Shown: one piece after another, positions 26,662 to 35,792 of the stretch | How the letters are laid out: every line of letters starts with the position of its first letter | How positions within the stretch are numbered: the first letter of the stretch is position 1 | Assembly: GCF_039535475.1 (NCBI RefSeq) | Contig: NZ_BAAAXG010000021.1 | Location: 10,481-74,480, forward strand | Direction of reading: 5' to 3' | DNA: 64,000 nucleotides | DNA from: Streptomyces showdoensis | GTDB taxonomy: Bacteria > Actinomycetota > Actinomycetes > Streptomycetales > Streptomycetaceae | Notes under the pieces: model-generated | Database searches by the model: none | Told to the model about the DNA's origin: nothing | Seen by the model: the letters and a program-made list of their open reading frames with translations, nothing else | Position numbers and translations under genes: made by a program

Positions 26662-27632
26662 GGGAGACAGGCTGGGCGTCGATGAACGCGGTTACCGCTC
26701 GCCGGAGTCCAAGATCAGCCGCGCGCAGGCGGACCGCCTCCTCGATGCCGCCCGCCCCGTCACCACCCACACCGACCCGGCCGCCACCCGGGCCGCGCTC
26801 GACTACGGCTTACCCCAGCGTGACCTGCTCGCCGTCTCCGCCCGCTCCACCGACATCGCTGGGCACATACCGACTGCCTCGCCGTGCTCGCTCACAGCAG
26901 CTCTCAGCCCCCGAACAAGCCCACAGCCCGGCAGGGCGTCCACGACGTCCGCACCCCGCCCACGCCGCGCGCCGAACCACCATCTGACCCGACCACCACC
27001 GCCGGCCGCGCCCTCGTCGCAGAGCTCCTCGCGCCCCGCCACGAGCTCGGCGAGCTCATGCTGGACATCGCCCCCCCGCCTACCGCTCCGGCACCGCCGG
27101 CACCGAGCCCCAGGTGCTGCTCTGCGACCAGATCGCCGAGCCCACCGACCAAGACCTCGCCACCCGCCGCTACGCCCCCACCGGCGACCACCGGGCGCTC
27201 GCGGAGTTCGGGGGCCGGTGAAGGAGAAGGGCGTGTTACGTGAGGCCGCGGCCCTGCTGTGCCGGCGCAGCAGCGGCGCTGGTGGGGGAGTGGTGGATGG
27301 TGGACCGGGACGACGACGGAACCCTGGTACTGAGCGCGTTCATGCCGCAGGACGTCGACTCCGACGGTATGACGAGCGGGGCGGGCGTGTCCTGGTACGC
27401 CTACCTCGGCACCCCGGCACACCCCGGCGCCCTGGACTGCGCCGCTCACGCGCAGGCACCTGGGCGTCGTGTCCCAGACACCGAGTACGTGGCTTTGTTC
27501 GGAGTTTGGACGGCTGTTGTTCATCGTCTCGGGAGGCGGTTGGATCGGGGCGGGGTCGGTGTTCACGAGAACGGGAGGCACCTGATCCGGGGCCTGTTCC
27601 GGGTGCCGGTGGGAGTGGGCTGAGGGGATGTC
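26662..27632. other. 970-bp region of gene fragments
   Basis: Two plus-strand pieces have coding character: 26660-26850 (SPESKISRAQADRLLDAARP, ALDYGLPQRDLLAVSARSTD) and 26980-27221, where GRALVAELLAPRHELGELML continues across a frameshift at a C7 run into YRSGTAGTEPQVLLCDQIAE and ends RALAEFGGR. Neither is intact or recognised. From 27222 to 27632 nothing convincing was seen. Confidence 0.4.
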
Positions 27633-28418
27633 GTGGAGTGGTCGATGGGGCTGCTCGGGTTCGCCGCCGGGCTCCTGATATCCGTCGTCACGGCGCCCGT
27701 GGGCGTCTCCGGAGCGGTCTTCCTGCTGCCCGTCCAGGTCAGTGTGCTGGGCGTGCCGAGCCCGGCCGTGACACCCACGAACCTGCTCTACAACGTCGTG
27801 GCCGGCCCTGGTGCCCTCCTGCGCTACTGGAGAGCCGGACAGCTGGGCGGGCCGCTGACCCGGCTGCTGATCGCAGGCACCGTGCCCGGCGTCATCGTCG
27901 GTGCCGGAATTCGCGTGTTCGCCGTTCCCGGCCCGCGCGTCTTCCGCCTGCTCATCGCTGTCCTGCTCCTGCCGCTCGGGCTGTGGCTGTGGCTGCGGAC
28001 CGTACGCCCGGCCCCGCCCCGGGCCAGGGAGAAGCTGCTGTCGCCCCGCGCGACGACGTCGCTGGCCCTGGCCGTCGGCGTGGCCGGCGGCATCTACGGA
28101 ATCGGGGGCGGCTCGCTCCTCGGCCCGATCCTCGTCGGCCGCGGAATACCGGTCGCCACTGTCGCACCCGCAGCACTGGCCTCCACCTTCGTGACCTCCA
28201 TCGTCGGCGCCGCCACGTACGCGCTGCTTTCCCTGGCCGCCGCCGGTGAGGTCGCCCCCGACTGGCTGCTGGGCCTGTCCTGCGGCGCCGGCGGACTCCT
28301 CGGCGGATACCTCGGCGCACACCTCCAGCCGCACCTGCCCGAGAAGACCCTCCGGCTCCTGCTCGGCACCCTCGCCACCGGTATCGGCGCCCTCTACGCA
28401 GCCCAGATCCTTCGCTGA
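27633..28418 (+). CDS. TauE/SafE (sulfite exporter) family permease
   Basis: GTG at 27633 (ATG at 27645 is an alternative), after CTGAGGGGATG. The 261-residue protein has about eight hydrophobic segments in two repeats, each with the family signature: LISVVTAPVGVSGAVFLLPV and GVAGGIYGIGGGSLLGPILV, with TPTNLLYNVVAGPGALLRYW after the first. Members export sulfite or organosulfur anions, or move other anions. No sulfur gene is adjacent, so the substrate is open. Confidence 0.88.
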   Translation: MEWSMGLLGFAAGLLISVVTAPVGVSGAVFLLPVQVSVLGVPSPAVTPTNLLYNVVAGPGALLRYWRAGQLGGPLTRLLIAGTVPGVIVGAGIRVFAVPGPRVFRLLIAVLLLPLGLWLWLRTVRPAPPRAREKLLSPRATTSLALAVGVAGGIYGIGGGSLLGPILVGRGIPVATVAPAALASTFVTSIVGAATYALLSLAAAGEVAPDWLLGLSCGAGGLLGGYLGAHLQPHLPEKTLRLLLGTLATGIGALYAAQILR

Positions 28419-28595
28419 CCGTGCGGCGACCAGCCGTGCCGGAGCACCGGGGCGCTGTCGAAACTCGTGACCATTCCGGCCCCGACGTCAGCCCGCTGCG
28501 CCTCCCGAACCGGTGTCGAAGCGCTGTCGTTCTCGCGTACAGAGCCACCGGACTCACCACGCCCGGCGCCACCCGCACCCGCGGCTGGGTCGACG

Positions 28596-28741
28596 ACTGC
28601 TCCCCGCGCACGCGGGGATGGTCTGTTCGAGCGCCTGGCCGAGGCCGCGAGGAGCTGCTTCGCGTGCATTTGGGGATAGCACGTGTTTGCGAAGCTGCAT
28701 TTCGGCTGCGTGCTCTGCTTCTTGCGTGCGCAGGATGGATT
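28596..28741 (+). CRISPR. Solitary type I-E-like CRISPR repeat with two degenerate repeat-like segments
   Basis: CTGCTCCCCGCGCACGCGGG (28596-28615) plus GATGGTC reads as a canonical actinobacterial type I-E repeat, including its internal GCTCCCCGCGCACGCGGGGA dyad. At 28654-28680 a related segment begins CTGCTTCGCGTGCATTTGGG (19 of 27 positions match), and at 28715-28741 another begins CTGCTTCTTGCGTGCGCAGG. Spacings are 58 and 61 bp; type I-E arrays have about 61. No cas genes are present. This looks like the stump of a decayed array. Confidence 0.45.
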
Positions 28742-28846
28742 TGCCGGCGTGATGCGGCTGGTGTGGGCCGACAGTCAGGGAGTCTTTTACAGACCTCTCA
28801 TCGATCTGTGAACGATTGTGTACCTTTGCGTATTTCTGCGCCTCGG

Positions 28847-29329
28847 CTAGGAGCGTTGCGTCTCCCCGACCGGCCGCAGCAGCCCCAGCCGCTCCCGTCC
28901 GCGCAGCGCGTACTTCACCACGGCGACCTTGTCGGTCCTGCTCAGGGCCTGACGCAGGAGGGTGTACGGCTTGTTCGCGACCTCGCCCTTTGGCCGCGGG
29001 CAATAGTCGCCGGTGCCGAAGCTGACGTTGCCGGCGTCGATGAACGCCACGACTTCGATGGCCCGTGCGGTGGGGGGCGGCATCCCGGACAGGTCGTCCT
29101 CGGTGATCGGGATCAGCTCGTCCTTCGTGACCTCGTACGCCTTGCCGATCACGTCCTCGGTGAGCACCTGGCCGTCGATCTCGCGCCGCTTCTGGTAGCG
29201 GACGCGGCCGCCGTCCTCCACGTGCACCTGCCGGAAGTGGACGTCCTGCGTCTCCGTGGCGGGCTCGAGAGTGATCGGAACGGTCACGAGTCCGAGGCTG
29301 ATGGCGCCGTTCCCTATGGGTCGGGGCAT
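28847..29329 (-). pseudogene. ku: Truncated Ku DNA-end-binding protein
   Basis: The ATG at 29329 opens with the Ku N-terminus MPRPIGNGAISLGLVTVPIT and goes on through the beta-barrel: VHFRQVHVEDGGRVRYQKRR, IGKAYEVTKDELIPITEDDL, TARAIEVVAFIDAGNVSFGT, VVKYALRGRERLGLLRPVGE, then stops after 160 residues. Bacterial Ku proteins of non-homologous end joining are about 270-350 residues, so the C-terminal half needed for dimerisation and LigD contact is missing. The stop falls in sequence that also holds the CRISPR-like repeats, suggesting a deletion joint near 28850. Probably non-functional. Confidence 0.85.
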
Positions 29330-29665
29330 CGGGTGATGCTCCTCCGGGACACCCCCTTGGGGTCCGCCCTCAGGTTATGCAGACTCAACCATGTTCCCGT
29401 GGCCGGCACACCCGGCTGCCGCCGCCCAGGGGCAGCCGTGCCACTGACGCTGGACGCGTACGGAGGCGTGGGCCGGGCGGTTGGAAGGCGGGCCGTAATC
29501 AGTTGCCGGGGGAGGGGGCGGGGAACGCGGTGTGGTGCTGCGCAGGCGTCCATCGACTGGTGGACGCCTGGGTCGAAGCTGCCGCTCGGTTGGCGGGTGG
29601 AGGTGTGTGGCTCGGGTGCGGTGGGTGACGGTGGGAATGCCCGGGAGGGGGCACGGCGCGCTTGT
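29330..29665. other. 335-bp intergenic region
   Basis: Separates ku from the DUF2071 gene. It should contain the ku promoter. Only proline/arginine-rich shadow frames are seen. Confidence 0.4.
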
Positions 29666-30454
29666 TCAAGAGATCCGGAACGGCCGGCCGAAGCGTACCG
29701 ACAGGCCCTGCGAGTACAGCAGGCTTGCTGGTGCGGACGCGTCGACGGTCAGGCCGGTGGCTGCCCGCACGAGTTGGTCCTCGAGCAGGAGCAGCGCCGC
29801 GTCTCTGAAGCGCCATGGCTCGTGGTGCAGTGGCCAGTAGAGTGTCCGGCCCCGGGTCCGGGCGTGGAGGCCCCATCTGGCGGTCAGGAAATTCTCCAGC
29901 GGGTTCGGGCCCCGCTCCTCGCCCTCGATCGCGGCCCAGAGCCGGGAGTGGGGACATTCCCGGCTTTTGCGTCGAATGGTGTAGAGGATCCTGTCTTCGA
30001 AGCGGTCGCAGCGGGCGGACGCCCAGCGGTAGGGCAGTCCGAACAGTGAGTTCGCGGCGATGACGGGAAGCAGCCGGCTGCAGTCCAGGCTCAGGAACAC
30101 CACCCCGCGCCGACCGGCTGCGTCGACGCTGTAGAGGCGTACGTTGATCTCCTCGAACCGGCCTCCGTAGGGCACGGCGGGGCCTCGCGCCAGACGGAGT
30201 TCGCGCATGCCGAAGAAGACGAGGCCGACGTAGGTTTTCCCGTCGAGTACGTCCGGCCGCGTTCCCTTGGGAAACAGATGGGCGACGGTGTCAGGCGATG
30301 TCTCCCAGTGCACGAACACCAGATCGGTCCATCGCTGGCGGAAGACGCTTCCGGAAGAGTGTTGTGGAGCGGCCGCCGGCACTGGCTGCGGCACCGCGTA
30401 TCGGTCCGCCCGGCGCACGGGTGATCCATCGCAACTGCGGCGCGGCCTCGCCAT
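29666..30454 (-). CDS. DUF2071 (YqjF-like, acetoacetate-decarboxylase-like fold) protein
   Basis: ATG at 30454 with AAGGAGGAG 9 bases upstream, giving 262 residues. Family features: RQRWTDLVFVHWETSPDTVA near the start, FPKGTRPDVLDGKTYVGLVF, FFGMRELRLARGPAVPYGGR, FEEINVRLYSVDAAGRRGVV and a later ENFLTARWGLHARTRGRTLY. DUF2071 proteins share the fold of acetoacetate decarboxylase but their activity is mostly unknown. Follows the small membrane gene at 30498-30740 by 43 bp in the same direction. Confidence 0.85.
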   Translation of the reverse strand: MARPRRSCDGSPVRRADRYAVPQPVPAAAPQHSSGSVFRQRWTDLVFVHWETSPDTVAHLFPKGTRPDVLDGKTYVGLVFFGMRELRLARGPAVPYGGRFEEINVRLYSVDAAGRRGVVFLSLDCSRLLPVIAANSLFGLPYRWASARCDRFEDRILYTIRRKSRECPHSRLWAAIEGEERGPNPLENFLTARWGLHARTRGRTLYWPLHHEPWRFRDAALLLLEDQLVRAATGLTVDASAPASLLYSQGLSVRFGRPFRIS

Positions 30455-30497
30455 GGCTTGCTTCTCCTCCTTGCCCGATGGCGTCACCGTGGGGGTG

Positions 30498-30740
30498 CTA
30501 CCCGGCGTCGGCGGGGCCCGCAGGGGTTTCCTCCCGCTCGTAGTTCGCCAGCGCCAGCCCCAGGGTGAAGAACGTGGGCGCCCACTCGCCGACGAAGATT
30601 CCCCAGCGGTCGGCCCTTTCCAGGTTCTCGCTTCGCCGCGAGGTGAGCCACGAGGCGAGCGACAGCCCGATCGAACCGAAGGCCGCGAGGTAGGCGTGTT
30701 CGCTGGTGACTCCTGCTTCGTGGAGCTTCTTGACGATCAT
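30498..30740 (-). CDS. Small membrane protein (80 aa)
   Basis: ATG at 30740. The short protein has two hydrophobic helices (HAYLAAFGSIGLSLASWLTS and WAPTFFTLGLALANYEREE) separated by a polar loop with SRRSENLERADRWG. No family is recognised, though a similar two-helix layout is common in small actinobacterial proteins. It probably leads a unit with the DUF2071 gene. Confidence 0.65.
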   Translation of the reverse strand: MIVKKLHEAGVTSEHAYLAAFGSIGLSLASWLTSRRSENLERADRWGIFVGEWAPTFFTLGLALANYEREETPAGPADAG

Positions 30741-30893
30741 CTTGGTTTCCCGCTTTCGTCGAGTAGGACGAGGGCGTCTGCTCGGGAGTGAGCAGACAGG
30801 TCCGGTCCGCTCAGGAGCGCGTGGTCGCCGGCCGGCGCTGGTGGTGCCGGCCTGGGGGCTGGGGCGCTGCGCGGAGCGCCCTGGCCGGCCCTC

Positions 30894-31103
30894 TCACAGC
30901 TTCGAGTCGCTCTCGGGGCCGGCCGGGGCAGTGGTCCCGGGGTCTTTCGCCCGCCAGAGGCCGGCGGAGCAACCGGGTGGGAACGAGGGGAAGGCGTGAC
31001 CGGCCAGATCGATGAGCCAGAGGTGCCCGGCGGCGCAGTCGCACTCGTAAAGGCCTGCTCTTGGGGTGCAGGCGCCGGGCGTGTGGGTCTCGGCAGGGGA
31101 CAT
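30894..31103 (-). CDS. Small cysteine-containing protein (69 aa)
   Basis: ATG at 31103 is preceded by a near-consensus AAGGAG seven bases upstream, which decides the start although the frame remains open to 31715. The peptide (MSPAETHTPGACTPRAGLYE, CDCAAGHLWLIDLAGHAFPS, CSAGLWRAKDPGTTAPAGPE) carries four Cys that could form a small zinc knuckle (C-D-C with G-C after 20 residues). No family recognised. Confidence 0.6.
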   Translation of the reverse strand: MSPAETHTPGACTPRAGLYECDCAAGHLWLIDLAGHAFPSFPPGCSAGLWRAKDPGTTAPAGPESDSKL

Positions 31104-31803
31104 GAGATCTCCTTGACAGAGCGTGGGAGTGATGCGACGGAGAGGGTGAGCGCCTGTCTCCCGCGGAGGAGTCCTCGGCCCGGGCGGGCGTACGCGGTCC
31201 ACCGCAGAGGGAGCGTGACGTCGGTCCGAGCCCTTCAGGACGGGCACGCGATTGAGTGTCTGAGCGCCCTCCTCCTTTCCCGGGGCACGCGCCGCCTGTG
31301 GTTGATCCGTCAGCGCGCGGCCGTGCCGGGCGGAGCGGAACACCGGTGGGGTGACGTCCTGCGCGTCCCGGGTGCTGCCGGGGCGTCGGGCAGGCGGGGA
31401 AACCAGCGGAGAGCGCTGTCCGTGCAGTGCGGGGACCGAGGCGGGCGGATCGCCGCCGGCGAACCGCCTCGCGGGCTCCGCTTCCGGGGCACGGTGCTTC
31501 TTCGCCGAACTGCCGGCCCGGAAGGCAGATGTGAGCGGATGCGCGGGCGGCGCCTGCCGGCTGCGTTGCGCCGAAGCCGGATACGGTGCGAAGACCATGT
31601 CATGCTCCTCTGGCAGGGTCACCGTTCCTCCTGACGTTCGCCGCACCGATGCATCAGGGCAACACGCACTGATGGTGCAGCGAAAAATGCGCCTCTTCCC
31701 AACGGGTCCGGTCACACAGCCGCACGTGCCGGGCTCACCCCGGGGGGCCGCGCTCCGTCGCCCGGATCCTGCCGTCGCCCGGAAGCCCCCGGCCCGACCG
31801 CGG
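31104..31803. other. 700-bp region without a supported gene
   Basis: A minus-strand frame from an ATG at about 31598, preceded by GAGGAG, stays open into the small gene at 31103 (starting MVFAPYPASAQRSRQAPPAH). Its Ser/Pro/Arg-rich composition does not look like a folded protein, so I do not call it. Confidence 0.4.
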
Positions 31804-32149
31804 CTATTCCTGCGGGGGTACCGGCGATGCCTCTGTGCTGGCCCCGAGCTGATGCGGCCGGAGCCGGTTGGCCCAGTCGGTGCGGGGCACCTCGAAGGGC
31901 CTTCGGTACGCGGACATCTCGCCCGGCAGACGGTCGGTCAGGGGGCGCAGAGGATGCGAGGGCGGGATCCGGCGGCGCAGTCTCCTCGTCGCGGACCTTG
32001 GACCCCAGGACGAAGGCGCCGATCAGCACGGCGACGACGATCACTCCGATCAGAACGAGCACAGCGGCCTCCCGTGGTGCGAAGCGATGGATCTGCCCCT
32101 GCTTCAGCCCCCGCTCCGCAGACGGATGCAAAAACAACGAAAAGTCCAT
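31804..32149 (-). pseudogene. DUF6479-like small membrane protein, frameshifted
   Basis: ATG at 32149. The N-terminal half has one transmembrane helix (REAAVLVLIGVIVVAVLIGA then FVLGSKVRDEE), typical of small Streptomyces proteins I associate with DUF6479. The expected C-terminal tail (EMSAYRRPFEVPRTDWANRL, then RPHQLGASTEASPVPPQE and a stop at 31804) is in another frame, so a single-base frameshift lies near 31930. In the original frame the protein reads on to 31712. Family assignment is moderate. Confidence 0.5.
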
Positions 32150-32892
32150 CTTCGGGAGAAATCGGCCAGGCGCCGGCAGGAAGACATGACGGAAGAAGAG
32201 CGCTCAGAGACCCCCCACCGTCCCCGCGCGTGGTCACCGCCTCCTCCAGGGCAGATGACTGCCCTCGGCGGGGTGCGAGGGCTGAAGGACGGCCGACCGT
32301 CTGAGGGTGTGGTGCGGGAGGGACGGGGGCCGGGTCTGGGTCGCTTCAGTCCGTACCAGCCGCATTCGGCACCCGTGCGGTCCATGACCACGGTCACGAG
32401 TCGGATGGCCGCCCGTTCCAGGTGCCAGCTGCGATCCTCGGCATTCGCTCCGCTGGATGGAGCCAACCGCTCGAACCGCTCAGCCAACTCCTCCAGCCAG
32501 TCGCGCCATTCCAGCAGCGACGCGACCACTTTGGCGGCCGTTGCTGCGGGCCCACCCATGGAATGGGAGGTGCAGCACCAGTGGGTGACGACGCCACCGC
32601 CGCCACCCTCGCCGACCGCCCAATGCCAGCCGCAGGTCCATCGGCCGTATCGGGCGGCCAGGAGCGCCGTGACCTCGGTGGTGAAGCGATGTTTGTCTTC
32701 CCACCCGGCATCGTCAGGAGGCACCATCGAGGCGATCACCGTGGTGATCTCGGATGCCTCCGCTTCGTCCCAGGCGAAGGCGATGCGGTCGGGATCGACG
32801 GCAGACCACGGCAGCCAGGCCGGAGCGAGCTCGTAGTTGATAGCCGTGGTGTTCCTCCAGAACCAGGCACGGTAGGACAACCGGGCGATCAT
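32104..32892 (-). CDS. Hypothetical protein with altered C-terminus
   Basis: ATG at 32892. The first about 180 residues look natural (MIARLSYRAWFWRNTTAINY, ELAPAWLPWSAVDPDRIAFA, ITTVIASMVPPDDAGWEDKH, ASLLEWRDWLEELAERFERL, RAAIRLVTVVMDRTGAECGW). After about 32350 the composition becomes Arg/Pro/Ser-rich, so the original C-terminus seems lost and the frame runs on to 32104. Trp-rich with a poly-Gly loop (VGEGGGGGVVTHW). No family named. Confidence 0.55.
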   Translation of the reverse strand: MIARLSYRAWFWRNTTAINYELAPAWLPWSAVDPDRIAFAWDEAEASEITTVIASMVPPDDAGWEDKHRFTTEVTALLAARYGRWTCGWHWAVGEGGGGGVVTHWCCTSHSMGGPAATAAKVVASLLEWRDWLEELAERFERLAPSSGANAEDRSWHLERAAIRLVTVVMDRTGAECGWYGLKRPRPGPRPSRTTPSDGRPSFSPRTPPRAVICPGGGGDHARGRWGVSERSSSVMSSCRRLADFSRRWTFRCFCIRLRSGG

Positions 32893-33174
32893 GCCAAAAG
32901 CTCGTAGCCTCTGCACGCAAATTTCTGGCACACCCCTCACCCACCTGGGCCCACAGCGCGACACTGCCTGGCCATCTGCCCCGCCCGATACGGCACTCCA
33001 CTGAGCACGTTCACTTGTACGTGGGTGAGCACTTCGAGAAATACGCCGGCAGGAGTGCACGCGGCTGATGCCGTCCGGCGTCCAGCAGCAGCTCGCCTTC
33101 CTCCGGGAGCACCACTCGGCTCGGTGGAGTTGCTGGCTACGTCGGTGCGGCATGAGGCTCATTTGACTGCTGTC

Positions 33175-34003
33175 ACTGAGCTCTTTCCAAGCTGGCGGTA
33201 CCTGTGAGCCTCACAGATCGTCTGTTCACCGCCCCCGCGTGGTGAGCAGCTTGATCTGTCCAGCCGCACCTTGCGGTTCCTGACCGGACGGCTGGAGGCC
33301 AGGCGGCGGGAGATCGGGACGCGTTGGCGACGCCTTCCCGCCTCGCGACAGGCTCTGCTCGCCCTGGCCCACCTGCGATGCGGTGACACCTACGCCCAGC
33401 TGGCCGCCGGGTTCGGCGTCGGGATCGCGACCGCCTACCGATACATACGCGAAGCCGTCGAGGCCCTGGCAAGCCTTGCCCCGTCCCTGGCCGAGGCGAT
33501 GCGGACGATCCGGGAGAAGGCGTTCGTCATCCTCGACGGCACCCTGCTGCCGATCGACCGCATCGCCGCCGACCCCCCCCCATTACTCCGGGAAGCACAA
33601 GCGCCACGGCATGAACGTGCAGGTCCTCACCGATCCGCTCGGACGGCTGCTCTGGGCCTCGCCGGCTCTGCCCGGCTCGACCCACGACCTGACCGCCGCA
33701 CGGCAGCACGGGATCATCGAAGCCCTCGCCGAAGCAGGACTCAGATGCTGGGCGGACAAGGCGTACCAAGGCGCCGGCAACCCCGTCCTCGTACCGTTTC
33801 GGGGCCGGCTCCTCAAACGGTGGAAGCGCCGCCACAACACCACCCACGCCAAGATCCGCTGCCTCGGCGAGCAGGCCACGGCCACCCTGAAGGGCTGGCG
33901 TCTCCTGCGGAAGCTCCGCTGCAGCACCAACCGAATCACCGACGTGGTGAAGGCCGTCCTCGTCCTTCACCACGCGTCAGCGTGAGGTTGGAAAAGGCTC
34001 AGT
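33175..34003. mobile_element. IS5-family insertion sequence (829 bp)
   Basis: Imperfect terminal inverted repeats: ACTGAGCTCTTTCCAAGCT at 33175-33193, and AGGTTGGAAAAGGCTCAGT at 33985-34003, 16 of 19 positions complementary. They enclose one transposase, frameshifted in the middle. The element sits directly before the IS110 element. Confidence 0.7.
33208..33985 (+). pseudogene. IS5-family transposase (DDE_Tnp_4 type) with a frameshift at a C9 run
   Basis: The N-terminal frame reads LDLSSRTLRFLTGRLEARRR, LRCGDTYAQLAAGFGVGIAT, AYRYIREAVEAL and AFVILDGTLLPIDRIAAD with the first catalytic Asp. At nine consecutive C (33573-33581) the family sequence moves to another frame: YSGKHKRHGMNVQVLTDPLG, LPGSTHDLTAARQHGIIEAL, CWADKAYQGAGNPV, CLGEQATATLKGWRLLRKLR and a normal end VLVLHHASA. 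Family members read D-R-P-[H/Y]-Y-S-G-K at the joint, so one extra C explains the break. Everything else is intact. Confidence 0.85.
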
Positions 34004-34026
34004 AATTAGAGGTCCTGGATCTCTGA

Positions 34027-34338
34027 TGGGCCCGGGGCGGCGTTGTTCAGCCCGGGGCAGGACGTGTGTGGTCCGGTCGGTGCCGTGGTGACCCCTACGA
34101 CACCTCCGACCGTGCGAGGCCTTTGTAAAGACTGGTGGCGCTGGGCGCCGGCCGGTCCTCGCACGTTCTGCCCCGCGGGCCCGTCGGGTTCGGGATCCTC
34201 GATGGATGAGCTGCCGCACGGTGACGCGTTTCTCCTCACGAGCTTCGAGCTCTGGACACGGCGTGCGCCCGTGCGGTCTGGCGGTGCCGCGCACGGCTGA
34301 TGAGGTGGCGGGCCTTGGAGCCCTGGAATTAGTGCGCC
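34027..34338 (+). ncRNA. Candidate IS110 bridge-RNA region
   Basis: The non-coding DNA before the IS110 transposase contains strong structure: a 9-bp stem CGTGCGAGG (34111-34119) / CCTCGCACG (34157-34165) around a 37-base loop with its own small dyads (CTTT..AAAG; GGCG..CGCC), plus two copies of GCCCGGGGC near 34029 and 34048. IS110-family recombinases use a structured bridge RNA made from their non-coding end to pick donor and target sites. The position fits; guide loops were not identified. Confidence 0.4.
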
Positions 34339-34392
34339 GTGCGGCCCCGCGTGCTCGCCTTCGAGATCAGCACCGGAGAAGGGGCGGGATTC

Positions 34393-35634
34393 GTGGACGT
34401 GTTCTGTGGGATCGACTGGGCGGAGGGACACCACGACGTCGCGCTCGTGGACGACACCGGCAAGCTGCTGGCCAAGTGCCGGATCAATGATGACTTGGAC
34501 GGCTACCGGCTGCTGCTGGACCTCCTGGTCGAGCACGGCGACTCCGCGGAGACGCCGATCCCGGTGGCCATCGAGACCAGCCGCGGCCTACTGGTCGCCA
34601 CGCTGAGGCAGGGCCCCCGGCAGATCTACGCCGCCAATCCGATGGCCGCCTCCCGCTACCGTGACCGGCACGGCGTCAGCCGCAAGAAGTCGGACCCAGG
34701 CGACGCCCTGGTGCTGGCGAACATCATCCGCACCGACGCTCCGATGCACCGCCCGCTGCCCGCCGACACCGACCTGGCCCAGGCGGTCGCCGTCCTGGCC
34801 CGCGCACAGCAGGACGCGGTCTGGAACCGCCAACAGGTCGCCAACCAGCTCCGATCCCTGCTCAGGGAATACTTTCCGGCGATGATCGAGGCCTTCCGGG
34901 ACAAACAGGGAACTCTGACCCGCCCCGATGCCCGCCGGATCCTGGCCGTCGCACCCACACCTGCCTTGGCCGCCAAGCTGCAGATGTGGAAGCTGACCGC
35001 CATGCTCCGGCGAGCCGGCCGCCGCCGCGGCATCGAAACCGACGCCGAACGAATCCAGCAGCTCTTCCGCGAGGAAGCCCCTCGGCAGCTGCCCCTCGTT
35101 GAGGACGCCATGGGCAAGCAGGCACAGGCCCTGCTCCTGCAGCTGGACGCGGCCTGCCAGGCGGTCGACGACCTGGCGCGGGCCACTGAGGAGGCCTTTC
35201 GCTCGCACCCGGACGCCTCGATCATGCTGAGCCTTCCCGGCATCGGCCCTCAGGTCGGTGCCCGCATTCTGGGCGAGATCGGAGACGACCGGACCCGGTT
35301 CGCCACGGCTGGTGGGCTGAAGGCTTACGCTGGCTCGGCCCCGATCACCCGGGCCTCTGGCAAGCGTCGCTATGTCGGCCGCCGGTTCGTGAAAAACAAC
35401 CGGCTCAACCACGTCGGCCACCTGTGGGCCTTCGCCTCCATCAGCGGTTCTACCGGGGCGGAGGCCCACTACCGGCGCCGCCGAGCGGGAGGGGACTGGC
35501 ACATGCAGGCACTGCGGCACCTGTTCAACCGGATGCTCGGCCAGTTCCACCACTGCCTCCTGGCGCGCACTCCCTTCGATGAATCGATCGCCTTTCCCAC
35601 ACAGCCGCTACGAGCCGGGACAGCCGCTAGGTGA
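34393..35634 (+). CDS. IS110-family transposase, apparently intact
   Basis: GTG at 34393 gives VDVFCGIDWAEGHHDVALVD, the usual N-terminus; the frame is open to 34339. About 413 residues. The DEDD RuvC-like N-terminal domain is complete: FCGIDWAEGHH (D), PVAIETSRGLL (E), YAANPMAASRYRDRHGVSRK then KSDPGDALVLANI (D..D). The C-terminal transposase_20 domain has SLPGIGPQVGARILGEIGDD and KAYAGSAPITRASGKRRYVG, with the conserved Ser expected in AGSAPIT. No frameshift was found, so this may be active. A structured leader (34027-34338) lies upstream, as expected for a bridge-RNA-guided element. Confidence 0.93.
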   Translation: MDVFCGIDWAEGHHDVALVDDTGKLLAKCRINDDLDGYRLLLDLLVEHGDSAETPIPVAIETSRGLLVATLRQGPRQIYAANPMAASRYRDRHGVSRKKSDPGDALVLANIIRTDAPMHRPLPADTDLAQAVAVLARAQQDAVWNRQQVANQLRSLLREYFPAMIEAFRDKQGTLTRPDARRILAVAPTPALAAKLQMWKLTAMLRRAGRRRGIETDAERIQQLFREEAPRQLPLVEDAMGKQAQALLLQLDAACQAVDDLARATEEAFRSHPDASIMLSLPGIGPQVGARILGEIGDDRTRFATAGGLKAYAGSAPITRASGKRRYVGRRFVKNNRLNHVGHLWAFASISGSTGAEAHYRRRRAGGDWHMQALRHLFNRMLGQFHHCLLARTPFDESIAFPTQPLRAGTAAR

Positions 35635-35792
35635 AATGAACGGGACAGCTCGTCCGGGGGCGGCCGAGCGACGACCACGCCCCTGAGACCCCAAGCGCAA
35701 ACGATCGCCGCCCGGCTCGTCGTCCCGTCCTCCGAGTGACCGCTGTCCAGCCCACACGATGAGGCGATACCGGAAGGTGCGACCATCGTCGG

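Noticed and set aside
28596..28741. A functional CRISPR array
   Set aside because: Only one repeat is well preserved and no cas genes are present, so I report a decayed stump rather than an array.
33175..35634. Composite transposon formed by the IS5 and IS110 elements
   Set aside because: The two elements are of different families and simply adjoin; no shared ends or cargo between them.
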